NCBI GenBank assembly: GCA_963205275.1
Contig: CAUJIH010000106.1
Coordinates: 1 to 64,000 of the forward strand
Source: Verrucomicrobiota bacterium
Lineage (GTDB): Bacteria > Verrucomicrobiota > Verrucomicrobiia > Verrucomicrobiales > DEV007
Length of the DNA stretch: 64,000 bases
Direction of reading: 5' to 3'
The position numbers and the translations under genes are program-made. The notes below the pieces were generated by a model. The model saw only the letters and a program-made list of their open reading frames with translations. It did not search any database and was not told the DNA's origin. Positions 37,839 through 47,465 of this stretch are shown one piece after another (within the stretch, counting starts at the first letter, position 1; each line of letters begins with the position of its first letter).

Positions 37839-40598
37839 TCACGGCAGCTTCGCTAACTGCTCCGACACCCACTTCATCGCCTGACTGGCTGTATTGTCGC
37901 TGGGATCAGCGGTCATACACTGCTGCCACTCCACCTTGGCGATCTCTAGATGCTGTTTGGCCTCCGTCTTATTACCTGACTGTAAACAAGCGAAGCCAGC
38001 TAGACCACGGGTGCGTGCCAAGCTCCTCCGGTAGGTCGCCGGGGCATCGTCGCTCTTAGAAATCTCGTCGAGGAGAGCGAGCGCTTCCTTTAGAGGAACT
38101 CGACTTTCATCAAATTTCCCCGAATCTCCTAAAAGTTCGGCCAGATGAGACAATCTCTGCGCATAAGAAAATTTTACATCATCTGCAACAGCGCGACTCC
38201 CATCGACGATGGGACCCAGGATTCCAATAGCTCGCCTTTCCATCGCGATGGCATTCTTCATATTTCCCCCATCTCGTTGCTCCTCCGCCAGAGTGCCATA
38301 GATGTCGGCTAGCGTTTTTAGATAGGTCGATTCGTACGGATTCGCAGCTACGACGTGACCAAGCACCTCCGCCGCTCCCTCCAGTTTCGCCGAATCCTTC
38401 GCGAGCATGCCCACGCGAGCCAGACTGTTTCCCAACCCCAGTTGGTAGGCATCCACAGCGGCATCCAAGCGAACGGCTTCAGCATAGAGATCGCTCGCCT
38501 GTTGATAAGCATCCTTCGCGAGTCCCAATTCTCCCCGTGCCTCCAGAATCCGCCCCGTAAGAGAAAACGAATGGGCTAGAGCACCGATGACGCGGTGATT
38601 CTGTGGATCAGCCTTCTGAAGAGCCACTAGACTCGCCCCCACCGACATCGCCGCATCGAGCGCTGCCTCGGCGTGTCTCATCTCCAATTCGCTCTCTGCG
38701 ATGGATAGGGAGTTTTCATGGATCCGAAGCGCCACCTTGTCCGTGAGCTCAGAATTGCGATTGCGAGCCTCGGCCCAGGCGTGTGATGACTCGGTGTAGT
38801 AGTTCCGAGCAGCAGAGAACTGCGCGTTTCGCATGGCGAGATCACCGAGCGACCTCTTCGCACAAGCGATGTTCTCTGCAAACTCAGCTTTCGCTGTTTT
38901 CGGATCCGCCAGCAGCGCTGTGTAGCGGCGCTCCGCTTCGGAGAATGCGGCGAGTGCTTTTCCAAACTCGCCAGTTTCTCGATAGATATTGCCCAGATAA
39001 AACTGAGCATTAGCTGTCGATACGATGAAATCAGAAGCATCTCCGTAGGTTTCAATGAGCCGCTCGTAATGCTTTCTAGCTTCTTCCAAGGTAGCCGCAC
39101 GCGCTTTGCGGAACTCCGGCACATCCGAATCGCGATTCTCCAAAACAAGCTGAAAAAAGCGATCTCCATTGTCCTGAGTCTCTCTCAGAAGCTGACGGGC
39201 GAGCTTCGCCTGACCGAGAAGCTGATTCTTTGAATCCTCCGACTCATTTAACTCGGAAACAAGCTGCTTCTTCCGCATTTCCTCGTCCTGAATTCTCTGG
39301 AAGGCCTGCGCCTGCTTCTGGATCATCTCCTGTCGCTTGAATTCAGACTCTCGCAAATCACTCACAACGACACCTTTTTCCCGGCGAGCCTTGATGTAGT
39401 GGAAAAACGCGAGATAGGATGCCAACAAGGTCAGAGCGAGCGAGACACTCAAAGCAACCTTCAGGCGAAACACCATATTTTCGCGAATCCGTAGAAGAAA
39501 ATTGCTCCAGAGTCCCCCCTTCTGATCACTCTCCCGCAACTCTCCATCCAGCGGGCGCACCAATTCCTGCGCGGAAGAAGCCACAGCGCGACCCTGTGCA
39601 GGCAGAGAAGTTCTTTCTCCAAATGAACTCGACATCACAGGCACAGTCGTCCCTGACAGCGTCTCCTGTACATCCTCCCCTACGGTCCCGAGCTCCTTCG
39701 CGATCTCCGACATTGATGTCGGACGATCTCCCGGTACAATCGAGAGGCAGCGGTCAATGATCTGACGCAAGACTTTCTCCCGAGCATTGGCCGCCGGCCC
39801 CGGCCAGAGAGGACGAGGCTCTGCCTGAATCTGTTGTAGAAAATATCCCGCCACCTCCGACGGCTCCCCAAATACGACCGCTGCAGAGCTTTCGAGCCAG
39901 GCAGGATTCTCCCGGCAGCGCTGCCAGAGAGCATGGAGACGAGGCAGACGCCCTGTGAGTAGGCGATACGCCAAGACGCCGAAGGAATACACGTCCCAAC
40001 CCCGTCCGCGCCCTCCCCGAAAATCTCCGGATTCGAGTTGTTCCGGAGCGGCATAAAAAAGAAACTCGCCAGATTCCAGATATTGCAGCCCCTTGACGAA
40101 CATGCCTCCGAAGTCTCCTATCTGCAATCCCTGGCCGCCCCCCTCTTCTTTCACCAGATAGAAAACCTCTGGTCGTAGAGCTCCGTGAAATAAATTCGCC
40201 TGATGCAACTCAGCCAGCAGTCGGACGATCTTCTCCACGATCTCTGAGGTCTGCCCCGGAGACAACATCGGCATCACCTCTGCGAGAGTGCCGGTATGCC
40301 ACGGCTCCTGGGAACCACCGCGCCAGCCATGAAAGGCCATAGAGCTAACACTGGGGAGTTTCTCATCTTGAAGTCGATACTCATAAATCGAGTCCACCCC
40401 CACAGGAAGTCGCTTCACAGGAGCTAAATTATCGAAAAATGAATGAAGCAGTCTGTCATTGGTTGCCTGGGCCTTATACACGCGCATGACTCTCCGCTCG
40501 CCACGACCATGCATGGCGATCAGAATCCAGCCAAAGGGGTCCTCGGCCAGAACCTCTTCACATTGATAGCCTGGGAGTTCAGGAAACAGCATCTGCAA
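37839..40598 (-). CDS. Ser/Thr protein kinase-fold transmembrane protein with TPR-like region; probable pseudokinase
   Basis: FHGALRPEVFYLV in place of HRDLKPEN; IGDFGGMF (DFG), YAAPEQ (APE), WDVYSFGVLAYRLLTGRLP; TM LKVALSVSLALTLLASYLAFFHY; TPR-like helical C-terminal half. Confidence 0.88.
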   Translation of the reverse strand: MQMLFPELPGYQCEEVLAEDPFGWILIAMHGRGERRVMRVYKAQATNDRLLHSFFDNLAPVKRLPVGVDSIYEYRLQDEKLPSVSSMAFHGWRGGSQEPWHTGTLAEVMPMLSPGQTSEIVEKIVRLLAELHQANLFHGALRPEVFYLVKEEGGGQGLQIGDFGGMFVKGLQYLESGEFLFYAAPEQLESGDFRGGRGRGWDVYSFGVLAYRLLTGRLPRLHALWQRCRENPAWLESSAAVVFGEPSEVAGYFLQQIQAEPRPLWPGPAANAREKVLRQIIDRCLSIVPGDRPTSMSEIAKELGTVGEDVQETLSGTTVPVMSSSFGERTSLPAQGRAVASSAQELVRPLDGELRESDQKGGLWSNFLLRIRENMVFRLKVALSVSLALTLLASYLAFFHYIKARREKGVVVSDLRESEFKRQEMIQKQAQAFQRIQDEEMRKKQLVSELNESEDSKNQLLGQAKLARQLLRETQDNGDRFFQLVLENRDSDVPEFRKARAATLEEARKHYERLIETYGDASDFIVSTANAQFYLGNIYRETGEFGKALAAFSEAERRYTALLADPKTAKAEFAENIACAKRSLGDLAMRNAQFSAARNYYTESSHAWAEARNRNSELTDKVALRIHENSLSIAESELEMRHAEAALDAAMSVGASLVALQKADPQNHRVIGALAHSFSLTGRILEARGELGLAKDAYQQASDLYAEAVRLDAAVDAYQLGLGNSLARVGMLAKDSAKLEGAAEVLGHVVAANPYESTYLKTLADIYGTLAEEQRDGGNMKNAIAMERRAIGILGPIVDGSRAVADDVKFSYAQRLSHLAELLGDSGKFDESRVPLKEALALLDEISKSDDAPATYRRSLARTRGLAGFACLQSGNKTEAKQHLEIAKVEWQQCMTADPSDNTASQAMKWVSEQLAKLP

Positions 40599-40676
40599 CC
40601 TTTGAAAACGGATGAACGCAGGAAACCTTATAACAAAGCGCTGAAAACACGCCTCACTGAAGCCCTCCCCTATGAA

Positions 40677-41999
40677 TTACGTAGGATACTGCCAAGGACC
40701 GCGATACTCTCTCTTCAGCAAAGCATTCGCCTCCTCGTCACTGGGGAAACGCTCCGCCTCTCCATCCCAGACCAAGCTCCGTCCCAGCTTCTGACTAATC
40801 ATTCCCAGCAGACTCATATTCGTCGCCAGATGACCGATCTCGATATCAGCGACCGGACGTCGTCCCGTCTGAATCGCATCGATAAAATCTCGCCACAGCA
40901 TCGGAATATTGTCTCCGTCCTTCTCGTGATCGAAGCGTGGGTCTTCGTGTACGACGGGTGAATTATCCGAAGGATAAAAAGTCCAGCCATCCTTCCACCC
41001 CAAGTAAAAAGTGCCCTGACTTCCGTGAAAATAGCATCCCACCTTCGACTTTCCGGTCTCGCTTCCACCAAATCGACGATGCTCCCAGACGGCCGTGAAT
41101 CCATCGAACTCATAGCTCACCACCTGATGATCAGGAGCGTCGCTCGTTTGTTCTTTCTCGTTGAGAATCACAGCCCCTCGAACTGGGCGTCCTCCGGTAG
41201 AAAAGATTTTCTTCGGATGCTTCTGCCCCGACCACCAGAGGATCTGATCCAGCCAATGCACGCCCCAATCCCCGAGCTGCCCATTCGCGAAGTCCAAATA
41301 ATTGCGAAACCCTCCGGGATGGATGCGCTTATTAAAAGGACGAAGCGGTGCCGGACCACAGTAGAAATCCCAGTCCAGATTCTCCGGCACAGGAGAATTC
41401 AGTTCCGGTTTTTCCGCCCCCCCTGGACTCTGGACGAAGGCTCGCACCATTCCGATAGTCCCGGCCTTCCCTTCCTTCAGAAACTTCATTGCACTCTGAT
41501 AATGCGGCCCAATACGTCGATGCATTCCAACCTGCACCACTCGATTGACCTCCCGAGCCACTCGCAGCATCGCTCGACTCTCCAGAACTGTATGCCCGGT
41601 GGGTTTTTCCATATACACATGAGCACCAGCCCGGAGACAAGCGATCCCCTGGAGTGCGTGCCAATGATCCGGCGAAGCCACGATGGCGATCTCTATCTTT
41701 TCCTTCTCTAGAAGTTCACGATAGTCCCGGTAGCCTTTCGGCGCCTTGCCCGTCATTCCATCGATCTCATCGACTGACACCTCCAGTTCATCCGCATCCA
41801 CATCGCAGACGGCCACCACATCCACCGATCCATCGGCGAGCGCGGAACGAAGAATGTTCATCCCCCACCATCCTGATCCGATCAGGGCTGTTCGATATTT
41901 CTTCCCGCTCTTCGACTCGGATTTCACCCAAGGGACGAGTGCGGTAGTCGCTGCTCCAGCGGTCACCTGGAGAAAACTGCGGCGGGGAAGGTTCTGCAT
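40677..41999 (-). CDS. Gfo/Idh/MocA family oxidoreductase with Tat-like leader
   Basis: ATG 41999: MQNLPRRSFLQVTAGAATTALVP; ALIGSGWWGMNILRSALADGSVDVVAVCDVD; HVYMEKPTGHTVLESRAMLRVA. Confidence 0.92.
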   Translation of the reverse strand: MQNLPRRSFLQVTAGAATTALVPWVKSESKSGKKYRTALIGSGWWGMNILRSALADGSVDVVAVCDVDADELEVSVDEIDGMTGKAPKGYRDYRELLEKEKIEIAIVASPDHWHALQGIACLRAGAHVYMEKPTGHTVLESRAMLRVAREVNRVVQVGMHRRIGPHYQSAMKFLKEGKAGTIGMVRAFVQSPGGAEKPELNSPVPENLDWDFYCGPAPLRPFNKRIHPGGFRNYLDFANGQLGDWGVHWLDQILWWSGQKHPKKIFSTGGRPVRGAVILNEKEQTSDAPDHQVVSYEFDGFTAVWEHRRFGGSETGKSKVGCYFHGSQGTFYLGWKDGWTFYPSDNSPVVHEDPRFDHEKDGDNIPMLWRDFIDAIQTGRRPVADIEIGHLATNMSLLGMISQKLGRSLVWDGEAERFPSDEEANALLKREYRGPWQYPT

Positions 42000-42047
42000 G
42001 ATCGTGAGAAAGTTGCGTTTGAATCGAATCGAGGCGAGCAATAGAGA

Positions 42048-43052
42048 ATGATGCAGGTTCCTCTCTACGATGCCAAGTCCTATGATCGACCCTTTTTCGA
42101 AAAAAATGGAGCCGAAGCGGGGATCAGCTACCTCTTCCATCCATTCCGACTGACAGCGGAAACAGCAGCCACAGCGGCGGGAAGCACAGCGATCTGTGTC
42201 TTCGTGAATGATGTGATCGACCGCCTCTGTCTCACCGCGCTCGCGGAAGCGGGAGTGAAAATCGTCGCTCTGCGGTGTGCCGGGTTTAACCAGGTCGATC
42301 TGACAGCAGCCCGCGAACTCGGAATTCGTGTGATTCGCGTTCCCGCTTACTCACCCCACGCAGTCGCCGAACACGCCGTCGCACTGCTACTAACCCTGAA
42401 CCGAAAAACTCACCGTGCATACAACCGCGTGCGTGAGCATAATTTCTCTCTGGATGGACTCGTAGGATTCGATCTGCATGGACGCACCGCAGGAATCGTC
42501 GGAACTGGAAAAATCGGAAAAATTCTAGCGGAAATTCTTCACGGCTTCGGCATGAGCATACGTCTCTACGATCCCAAGCCCGATACCCACTGGGCTGATG
42601 CCCGCAGAATGCACTACGTGCCTCTGGATGAGCTATTCTCTCAATCTGATGTCATCTCCCTACACGCACCGCTCACCACCGAGACTCGTCACTTGGTGAA
42701 TGCACACACGCTCGACATGATGAAAGAAGGGGCCTATCTCATCAATACCGGTCGAGGTGCCCTGATCGACACCCCCGCCCTGATTGGTGCGCTGAAGCGC
42801 AAAAAGCTCGGCGGGGTGGCACTCGACGTCTATGAGGTAGAAGAAGGGATCTTTTTCGAGGATCTCTCCCAAGACGTGCTTCACGACGACGATCTCGCCC
42901 GACTACTGAGTTTTCCCAATGTCTTGATCACCTCACATCAGGGTTTCCTCACGGAAGATGCTCTGTCTGAAATCGCGAGAGTCACCACTGAGAACCTCGC
43001 TCGCTTCTTACGAAATGACTGCTTTTTACCCAATACCGAGGTCAGTTCCTGA
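42048..43052 (+). CDS. ldhA: 2-hydroxyacid dehydrogenase, D-lactate dehydrogenase-like
   Basis: ALRCAGFNQVDLTAARELGIRVIRVPAYSPHAVAEHAVALLLTLNRK; GIVGTGKIGKILAEIL; LINTGRGALIDT. Confidence 0.92.
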   Translation: MMQVPLYDAKSYDRPFFEKNGAEAGISYLFHPFRLTAETAATAAGSTAICVFVNDVIDRLCLTALAEAGVKIVALRCAGFNQVDLTAARELGIRVIRVPAYSPHAVAEHAVALLLTLNRKTHRAYNRVREHNFSLDGLVGFDLHGRTAGIVGTGKIGKILAEILHGFGMSIRLYDPKPDTHWADARRMHYVPLDELFSQSDVISLHAPLTTETRHLVNAHTLDMMKEGAYLINTGRGALIDTPALIGALKRKKLGGVALDVYEVEEGIFFEDLSQDVLHDDDLARLLSFPNVLITSHQGFLTEDALSEIARVTTENLARFLRNDCFLPNTEVSS

Positions 43053-43069
43053 ATCTCACTCATCCACTA

Positions 43070-43561
43070 TTGATGAACTCCCCCACACGCATCCTCTTCG
43101 TCTGCCTCGGAAATATCTGCCGCTCACCCGCTGGTGAGAACGTGATGCGCCATCTGATCGAACAAGATGGGCTACAGGCACAGTTTGAAGTCGATTCCGC
43201 TGGAACGGCCGATTATCACATCGGAAACCCGGCAGACCCAAGAATGATCGCAGCAGCCTCGCGGAGAGGAATCGTAATGACCGGGCGAGCACGACAGGTA
43301 AAAGTCTCCGATTTCAGTGACTTCGACTGGATTTTTGCCATGGATCGCAGCAATTACGAGGACTTATTACGGATAAAAAATCGCTGCGCGAATCCTACGG
43401 TTCGGCTCGTGTCGTTTTGTGACTTCTGCAAAAATCACTCCCATAACGAAGTTCCCGATCCCTACTACGGCGGGCTAGAAGGCTTCGATGAGGTGCTCGA
43501 CCTGCTTGAAGACGGATGTGCTGAATTCCTCCAGTGCTGGAAGGATGGTACGCTGAGATAA
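43070..43561 (+). CDS. Low-molecular-weight protein-tyrosine phosphatase
   Basis: ILFVCLGNICRSPAGENVMRHL; VPDPYYGGLEGFDEVLDLL. Confidence 0.94.
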   Translation: MMNSPTRILFVCLGNICRSPAGENVMRHLIEQDGLQAQFEVDSAGTADYHIGNPADPRMIAAASRRGIVMTGRARQVKVSDFSDFDWIFAMDRSNYEDLLRIKNRCANPTVRLVSFCDFCKNHSHNEVPDPYYGGLEGFDEVLDLLEDGCAEFLQCWKDGTLR

Positions 43562-43579
43562 AGCTCTCAGCGAAGCGGA

Positions 43580-44332
43580 TTACTCTGACTTCGCCTGTCT
43601 ATCACCTTTCCCGCCCTTATCACCTTTCCCGCCTTTTCTAGCGGAGCCACTGCCATCGTCCGGGAATCTAGGCGGCGCAGTTAGTTCGCTGGCGTCTAAC
43701 TGACTATCATGATTTTTATCTAGAGCAGCAAAATTTTTCTCCACAGCGTCTGTCCCGGCCTTCTCTCTAGCCTTCGCCAGAGGAGGAAAGCTAGCGAACT
43801 CATCTCTGGACAACATGCCATTCCCGTTCTTGTCCAGCTCATCGAATTGCGCATTACTCACCTCCGCTGCCGCTTTCTCCCTGACTCTCACGAGAAAGGG
43901 CGAGGCAAAAAATTCCTCTCTCGAGAGAGAGCCACTTCCATCCTTATCCAGTTCTTTGACGAGTGCATCTGCGTGCGAGGACGGGCTCGCCTCCGAATTC
44001 CGCTTTCGAAATCCATCCCGTCGAGGCATAGGCACCGCCAACTCCTTTAGATCGAGCTGGCCATCCTTGTTCTTGTCTCGTTCCGTAAATATCTTGGCAA
44101 GCAACTCATCGCCCCCCCTTTCCTTCATTTTTGCGGCCCAAGGTGCCGCTGCGAACTCTTCCTTCGAGATTGTGCCGTTTCCGTCCTTGTCGAGTAATTT
44201 AACCATGCCTTCAGCACGCTTTTCAGGATCAATGGCTTTTCCTTTCCCCAATCCTTTCCCGCCTTTGGATTGAGCGAAAGTAACGGTTAGGCTCGCCATG
44301 AGAAGGATTGCAATCACAAAGAGTTTTTTCAT
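43580..44332 (-). CDS. Secreted multi-EF-hand protein
   Basis: Signal peptide MKKLFVIAILLMASLTVTFAQ; DKDGNGTISKEEF, DKNKDGQLDLKEL, DKDGSGSLSREEF, DKNGNGMLSRDEF, DKNHDSQLDASEL. Confidence 0.9.
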   Translation of the reverse strand: MKKLFVIAILLMASLTVTFAQSKGGKGLGKGKAIDPEKRAEGMVKLLDKDGNGTISKEEFAAAPWAAKMKERGGDELLAKIFTERDKNKDGQLDLKELAVPMPRRDGFRKRNSEASPSSHADALVKELDKDGSGSLSREEFFASPFLVRVREKAAAEVSNAQFDELDKNGNGMLSRDEFASFPPLAKAREKAGTDAVEKNFAALDKNHDSQLDASELTAPPRFPDDGSGSARKGGKGDKGGKGDRQAKSE

Positions 44333-44489
44333 CGGATCGGTCGATAGAGAGAGTATCGGCAGGACGAAGTAAGTGCTCAAAAGGTCCCGCTTTCTCGACT
44401 TCAACGCCAACTCTCAGAGAAAGTTTCGCAACTTTTTTCGAGAATCGATCTGTTGCTCGATCAGCGACTCAAAATACGGTCCAAAAAGC

Positions 44490-44523
44490 AAAAAACCGTC
44501 CCAGTTTCCCGCGACGGTTTTTT
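44490..44523. terminator. Intrinsic terminator, symmetrical (could act in both directions)
   Basis: AAAAAACCGTC (44490-44500) - 12-nt loop - GACGGTTTTTT (44513-44523), perfect 11-bp arms. Confidence 0.85.
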
Positions 44524-44551
44524 GAATGATTTCGTTGAGGCAAGAACGTGA

Positions 44552-44878
44552 TTACTTCGCAGCTTTGCCTTTTCCACCTTTCTGTGAAGCGGCAACCAAC
44601 TCATCTTTAGAAATTTGGCCGTCCTTATCTTTATCGAGATGGGAAAACCCCTTATCAACAGCACCGTCACCCTTTTCTTTGAGCTTTACGCCTCGGGGAG
44701 AAGCGGCAAACTCTTCCTTGGAGAGAGTTCCATTGCCGTCTTTATCGCTCTTCTTGATAAATGATTCGGCGCTCTTTGCGGGATCAGCCTTTCCTTTGGC
44801 TTTCGCGGCACCTCCTTCAGCAAAGCTGATGGAAAGGCCAATCGCAAGAGCAGCTGCAATTACGAGAAATTTTTTCAT
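44552..44878 (-). CDS. Small secreted EF-hand protein
   Basis: MKKFLVIAAALAIGLSISFAEG; DKDGNGTLSKEEF, DKDKDGQISKDEL. Confidence 0.87.
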   Translation of the reverse strand: MKKFLVIAAALAIGLSISFAEGGAAKAKGKADPAKSAESFIKKSDKDGNGTLSKEEFAASPRGVKLKEKGDGAVDKGFSHLDKDKDGQISKDELVAASQKGGKGKAAK

Positions 44879-44963
44879 AGATTTTGATAGAGTTATATAA
44901 TCTAATAATCTTAGAAACTCCTTCCTCACCTAAGTGCTACGAAGGAATCTTCTAAATATCACC

Positions 44964-45329
44964 TTAGTTCGCAGCCTTGCTCTTTCCACCTTTACCGCCC
45001 TTACCACCCTTTCCAGGGGCATGCTGGCGAGGAGCCGCCAGTTCATCCTTGTCGAGCTGGCCATCCTTATTCTTATCACGGGAAGCGAATATTTTGTCGA
45101 TAGCACCCTCTCCACCTTTTTCCTTAGCCTTTGCCGCCCAAGGAGCAGTCGCATACTCTTCCTTCGAGAGAGTACCGTTGCCATCCTTATCCAACTGTTT
45201 AATGAGAGCTTCTGCTTTCTTCGCGGGATCCACGGGAGTTTTTCCCTTACCTTTGGCACCTTCCCCTTCAGCAAAACTGAAAGAAAGGCCGAGTGCGATA
45301 GTAGCAGCGATTACGAGGAACTTTTTCAT
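44964..45329 (-). CDS. Small secreted EF-hand protein, paralogue of the previous one
   Basis: MKKFLVIAATIALGLSFSFAEG; DKDGNGTLSKEEY, DKNKDGQLDKDEL. Confidence 0.87.
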   Translation of the reverse strand: MKKFLVIAATIALGLSFSFAEGEGAKGKGKTPVDPAKKAEALIKQLDKDGNGTLSKEEYATAPWAAKAKEKGGEGAIDKIFASRDKNKDGQLDKDELAAPRQHAPGKGGKGGKGGKSKAAN

Positions 45330-45431
45330 TGATGATTCGAATTCGATTGTGTGATTTCAGTGTGATTTCGGGAAGCTAGTCCCACGCTCTAAAACGTCTG
45401 AACTCGAAGAACGTTGCAAAAAAAATTCGAT

Positions 45432-47306
45432 TTATTTTTTCGATGTCTCTCCCTGACTCAGAGCCGCCTCAATCAAGCGATACCCTCGATTGACCAGCCC
45501 CACTCGATCCTCCAGTAATCCCGCAGCGAGCAAGGCCTGATCGAGCAATTGCTCCGCTGCCAGCCGAGCGAGATCGGGATTCTGCTCGCGTGCGGTAGCC
45601 AATGCGTGGACGAGTGCATGGCGCGGATTCAACTCCAGCTCTGCCTTGAGCGGGGGGAGAGCCTCTGAGGGATTCATCGCCTGCATCATCTGACGCATGT
45701 GCGCTGTCATTCCGTGCTCAGGCGGGCAGGCCGCTGCAGGGCTGCTGATCAGTCGCTTGCCGGGAGTCACTTTCTCCAAGCGGTCCGAAAACTCACTTTG
45801 GAAGAAGTCGCACAGAGAGGTCATCGCCTCCTCCGACAAGGTCTCACCCGCTTTCTCCGACGTTTCATCATCTGGTAAATCGATTCCGGGCGATGCCGCA
45901 GAGACGAGCTTCTTGCCCTCAAACTCATGCAGAGCTTGCAGCAGGTATTCGTCAACGGAATCGGTCAGGAAGAGCACCTCGATTCCTCGCGCCTTCATCG
46001 CCTCCAAGTGAGGCGCTGCCTCCACTGTCGCCCGATCAGGTCCGAGTAGGTAGTAAATGGTCTCCTGTCCCTCCTTCGCACGCAGAAGGTAATCGTCAAA
46101 GCCAATCATCCCCCCCGCATCGCCCATACTGCTCTCAAATCGGAGTAGTTTCGCCAGCCCCACACGATGATCGAAATCCGTGACGATTCCCTCCTTAAGA
46201 AAGCGAGAAAATTTCGCGTAGAACTCTTTGTATTGATCCGGTCCGCTCTGCGCCTCGCCATCAAGAAATTTCAGAAAACGCTTCGTCACCACTCGATTCA
46301 GCTTTCTCACGAGAGCGCTGTCCTGCATCGACTCACGACTGATATTCAGCGGAATATCGGCACTGTCAATCACCCCTCGCAGGAACCGCAGCCAGTCAGG
46401 AAGAAGCCCCATCGGTTTGTCGTCGATCAGAACATTTTTACAGTAGAGTGAAACTCCCGGTTCCATCTGTCCCATGCCCCAGAGTTCCGTATTCTCGGTC
46501 GGGACGAAGAGCAGCGCGTTCAGCTCAATCGGCGAGTCCGCATTGAAATGCATGTGGTAGCGCGGAGCATCGAAGGCTTTCGCTGTGAATTTATAGAATT
46601 CAGTGTATTCCTCCTCCGTGATCTCACTCTTCCGCTTTCTCCAGATCGCTTCCACCTTGTTCACCCGTTCCTCCCCGAGCAGCACGGGGAATGGAATGAA
46701 GCTCGAGTAACTCTCGATGATCCGACGAATCCGATCCGTCTTCGCAAACTCGACACATTCTTCCCGCAGCTTCAGAGTAATGCGGGTTCCTCGGGGCAGC
46801 TCTTCATCCGACGGTGTGATCTCGTATCCGGTCTTCCCGTCACTCGTCCAGACGAGACTCTCGCTTCCCGGCTTCCAAGACCGAGTGGAAACTGTCACCT
46901 CATTCGCCACCATGAACGCGGAATAGAATCCCACCCCGAATTGTCCGATCAGCGTACTCTCGCTCTTCGCTGCCTCTTCCAGATTTCGAAGAAAAGCCTT
47001 CGATCCTGAGTGTGCAATCGTACCGAGATTTTCATGCAATTCCTCGCGAGTCATTCCGAGACCCCGATCTGTAATGGTGAGTGTGTGTGCCTCTTCGTCT
47101 GCGGAGAGTTGAATTTCCAAGGCTAGCTCTGGCGAAAGCACATCAGCTTCCGTAAGCTGGATGTGGCGCATTTTCTCCAAAGCATCGGAGGCGTTCGAGA
47201 TCAATTCGCGTACAAAAATCTCCCGGTCTGTATACAGGGAGTGGATAACGATATCGAGAACTTGGCTGACTTCTGCCTGGAAGTCGTGTTTTTCTGTGGC
47301 TGACAT
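45432..47306 (-). CDS. htpG: Molecular chaperone HtpG (HSP90)
   Basis: ATG 47306; HDFQAEVSQVLDIVIHSLYTDREIFVRELISNASDALEKMR; IGQFGVGFYSAFMVA. Confidence 0.97.
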   Translation of the reverse strand: MSATEKHDFQAEVSQVLDIVIHSLYTDREIFVRELISNASDALEKMRHIQLTEADVLSPELALEIQLSADEEAHTLTITDRGLGMTREELHENLGTIAHSGSKAFLRNLEEAAKSESTLIGQFGVGFYSAFMVANEVTVSTRSWKPGSESLVWTSDGKTGYEITPSDEELPRGTRITLKLREECVEFAKTDRIRRIIESYSSFIPFPVLLGEERVNKVEAIWRKRKSEITEEEYTEFYKFTAKAFDAPRYHMHFNADSPIELNALLFVPTENTELWGMGQMEPGVSLYCKNVLIDDKPMGLLPDWLRFLRGVIDSADIPLNISRESMQDSALVRKLNRVVTKRFLKFLDGEAQSGPDQYKEFYAKFSRFLKEGIVTDFDHRVGLAKLLRFESSMGDAGGMIGFDDYLLRAKEGQETIYYLLGPDRATVEAAPHLEAMKARGIEVLFLTDSVDEYLLQALHEFEGKKLVSAASPGIDLPDDETSEKAGETLSEEAMTSLCDFFQSEFSDRLEKVTPGKRLISSPAAACPPEHGMTAHMRQMMQAMNPSEALPPLKAELELNPRHALVHALATAREQNPDLARLAAEQLLDQALLAAGLLEDRVGLVNRGYRLIEAALSQGETSKK

Positions 47307-47381
47307 AGTGATAACAAATGAAATCAGAAGGAGATGAGAAATTGCGGATACGGCAATCCCGAAAAGTGGAAAATGAAGAAA

Positions 47382-47406
47382 CCCGGGCACTTGTCAAGTG
47401 TCCGGG
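47382..47406 (-). terminator. Probable terminator downstream of the Sel1-repeat gene
   Basis: Minus strand CCCGGACACTT-GAC-AAGTGCCCGGG followed by TTTCTTC; 11-bp stem with one mismatch (wobble). Confidence 0.6.
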
Positions 47407-47465
47407 CTAAGCAACTCTTTTGCGACAAAGGGATCAATCGATCAGCCTCGCCGCAGGTCTCACTC

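Noticed and set aside
41025-41711. 228-aa plus-strand ORF opposite the Gfo/Idh/MocA gene
   Set aside because: Antisense shadow; composition and lack of motifs argue against coding.
43605-43640. Short repeat cctttcccgcc in the EF-hand gene 3' end
   Set aside because: Just encodes the low-complexity GGKGDKGGKGD tail; only two copies.
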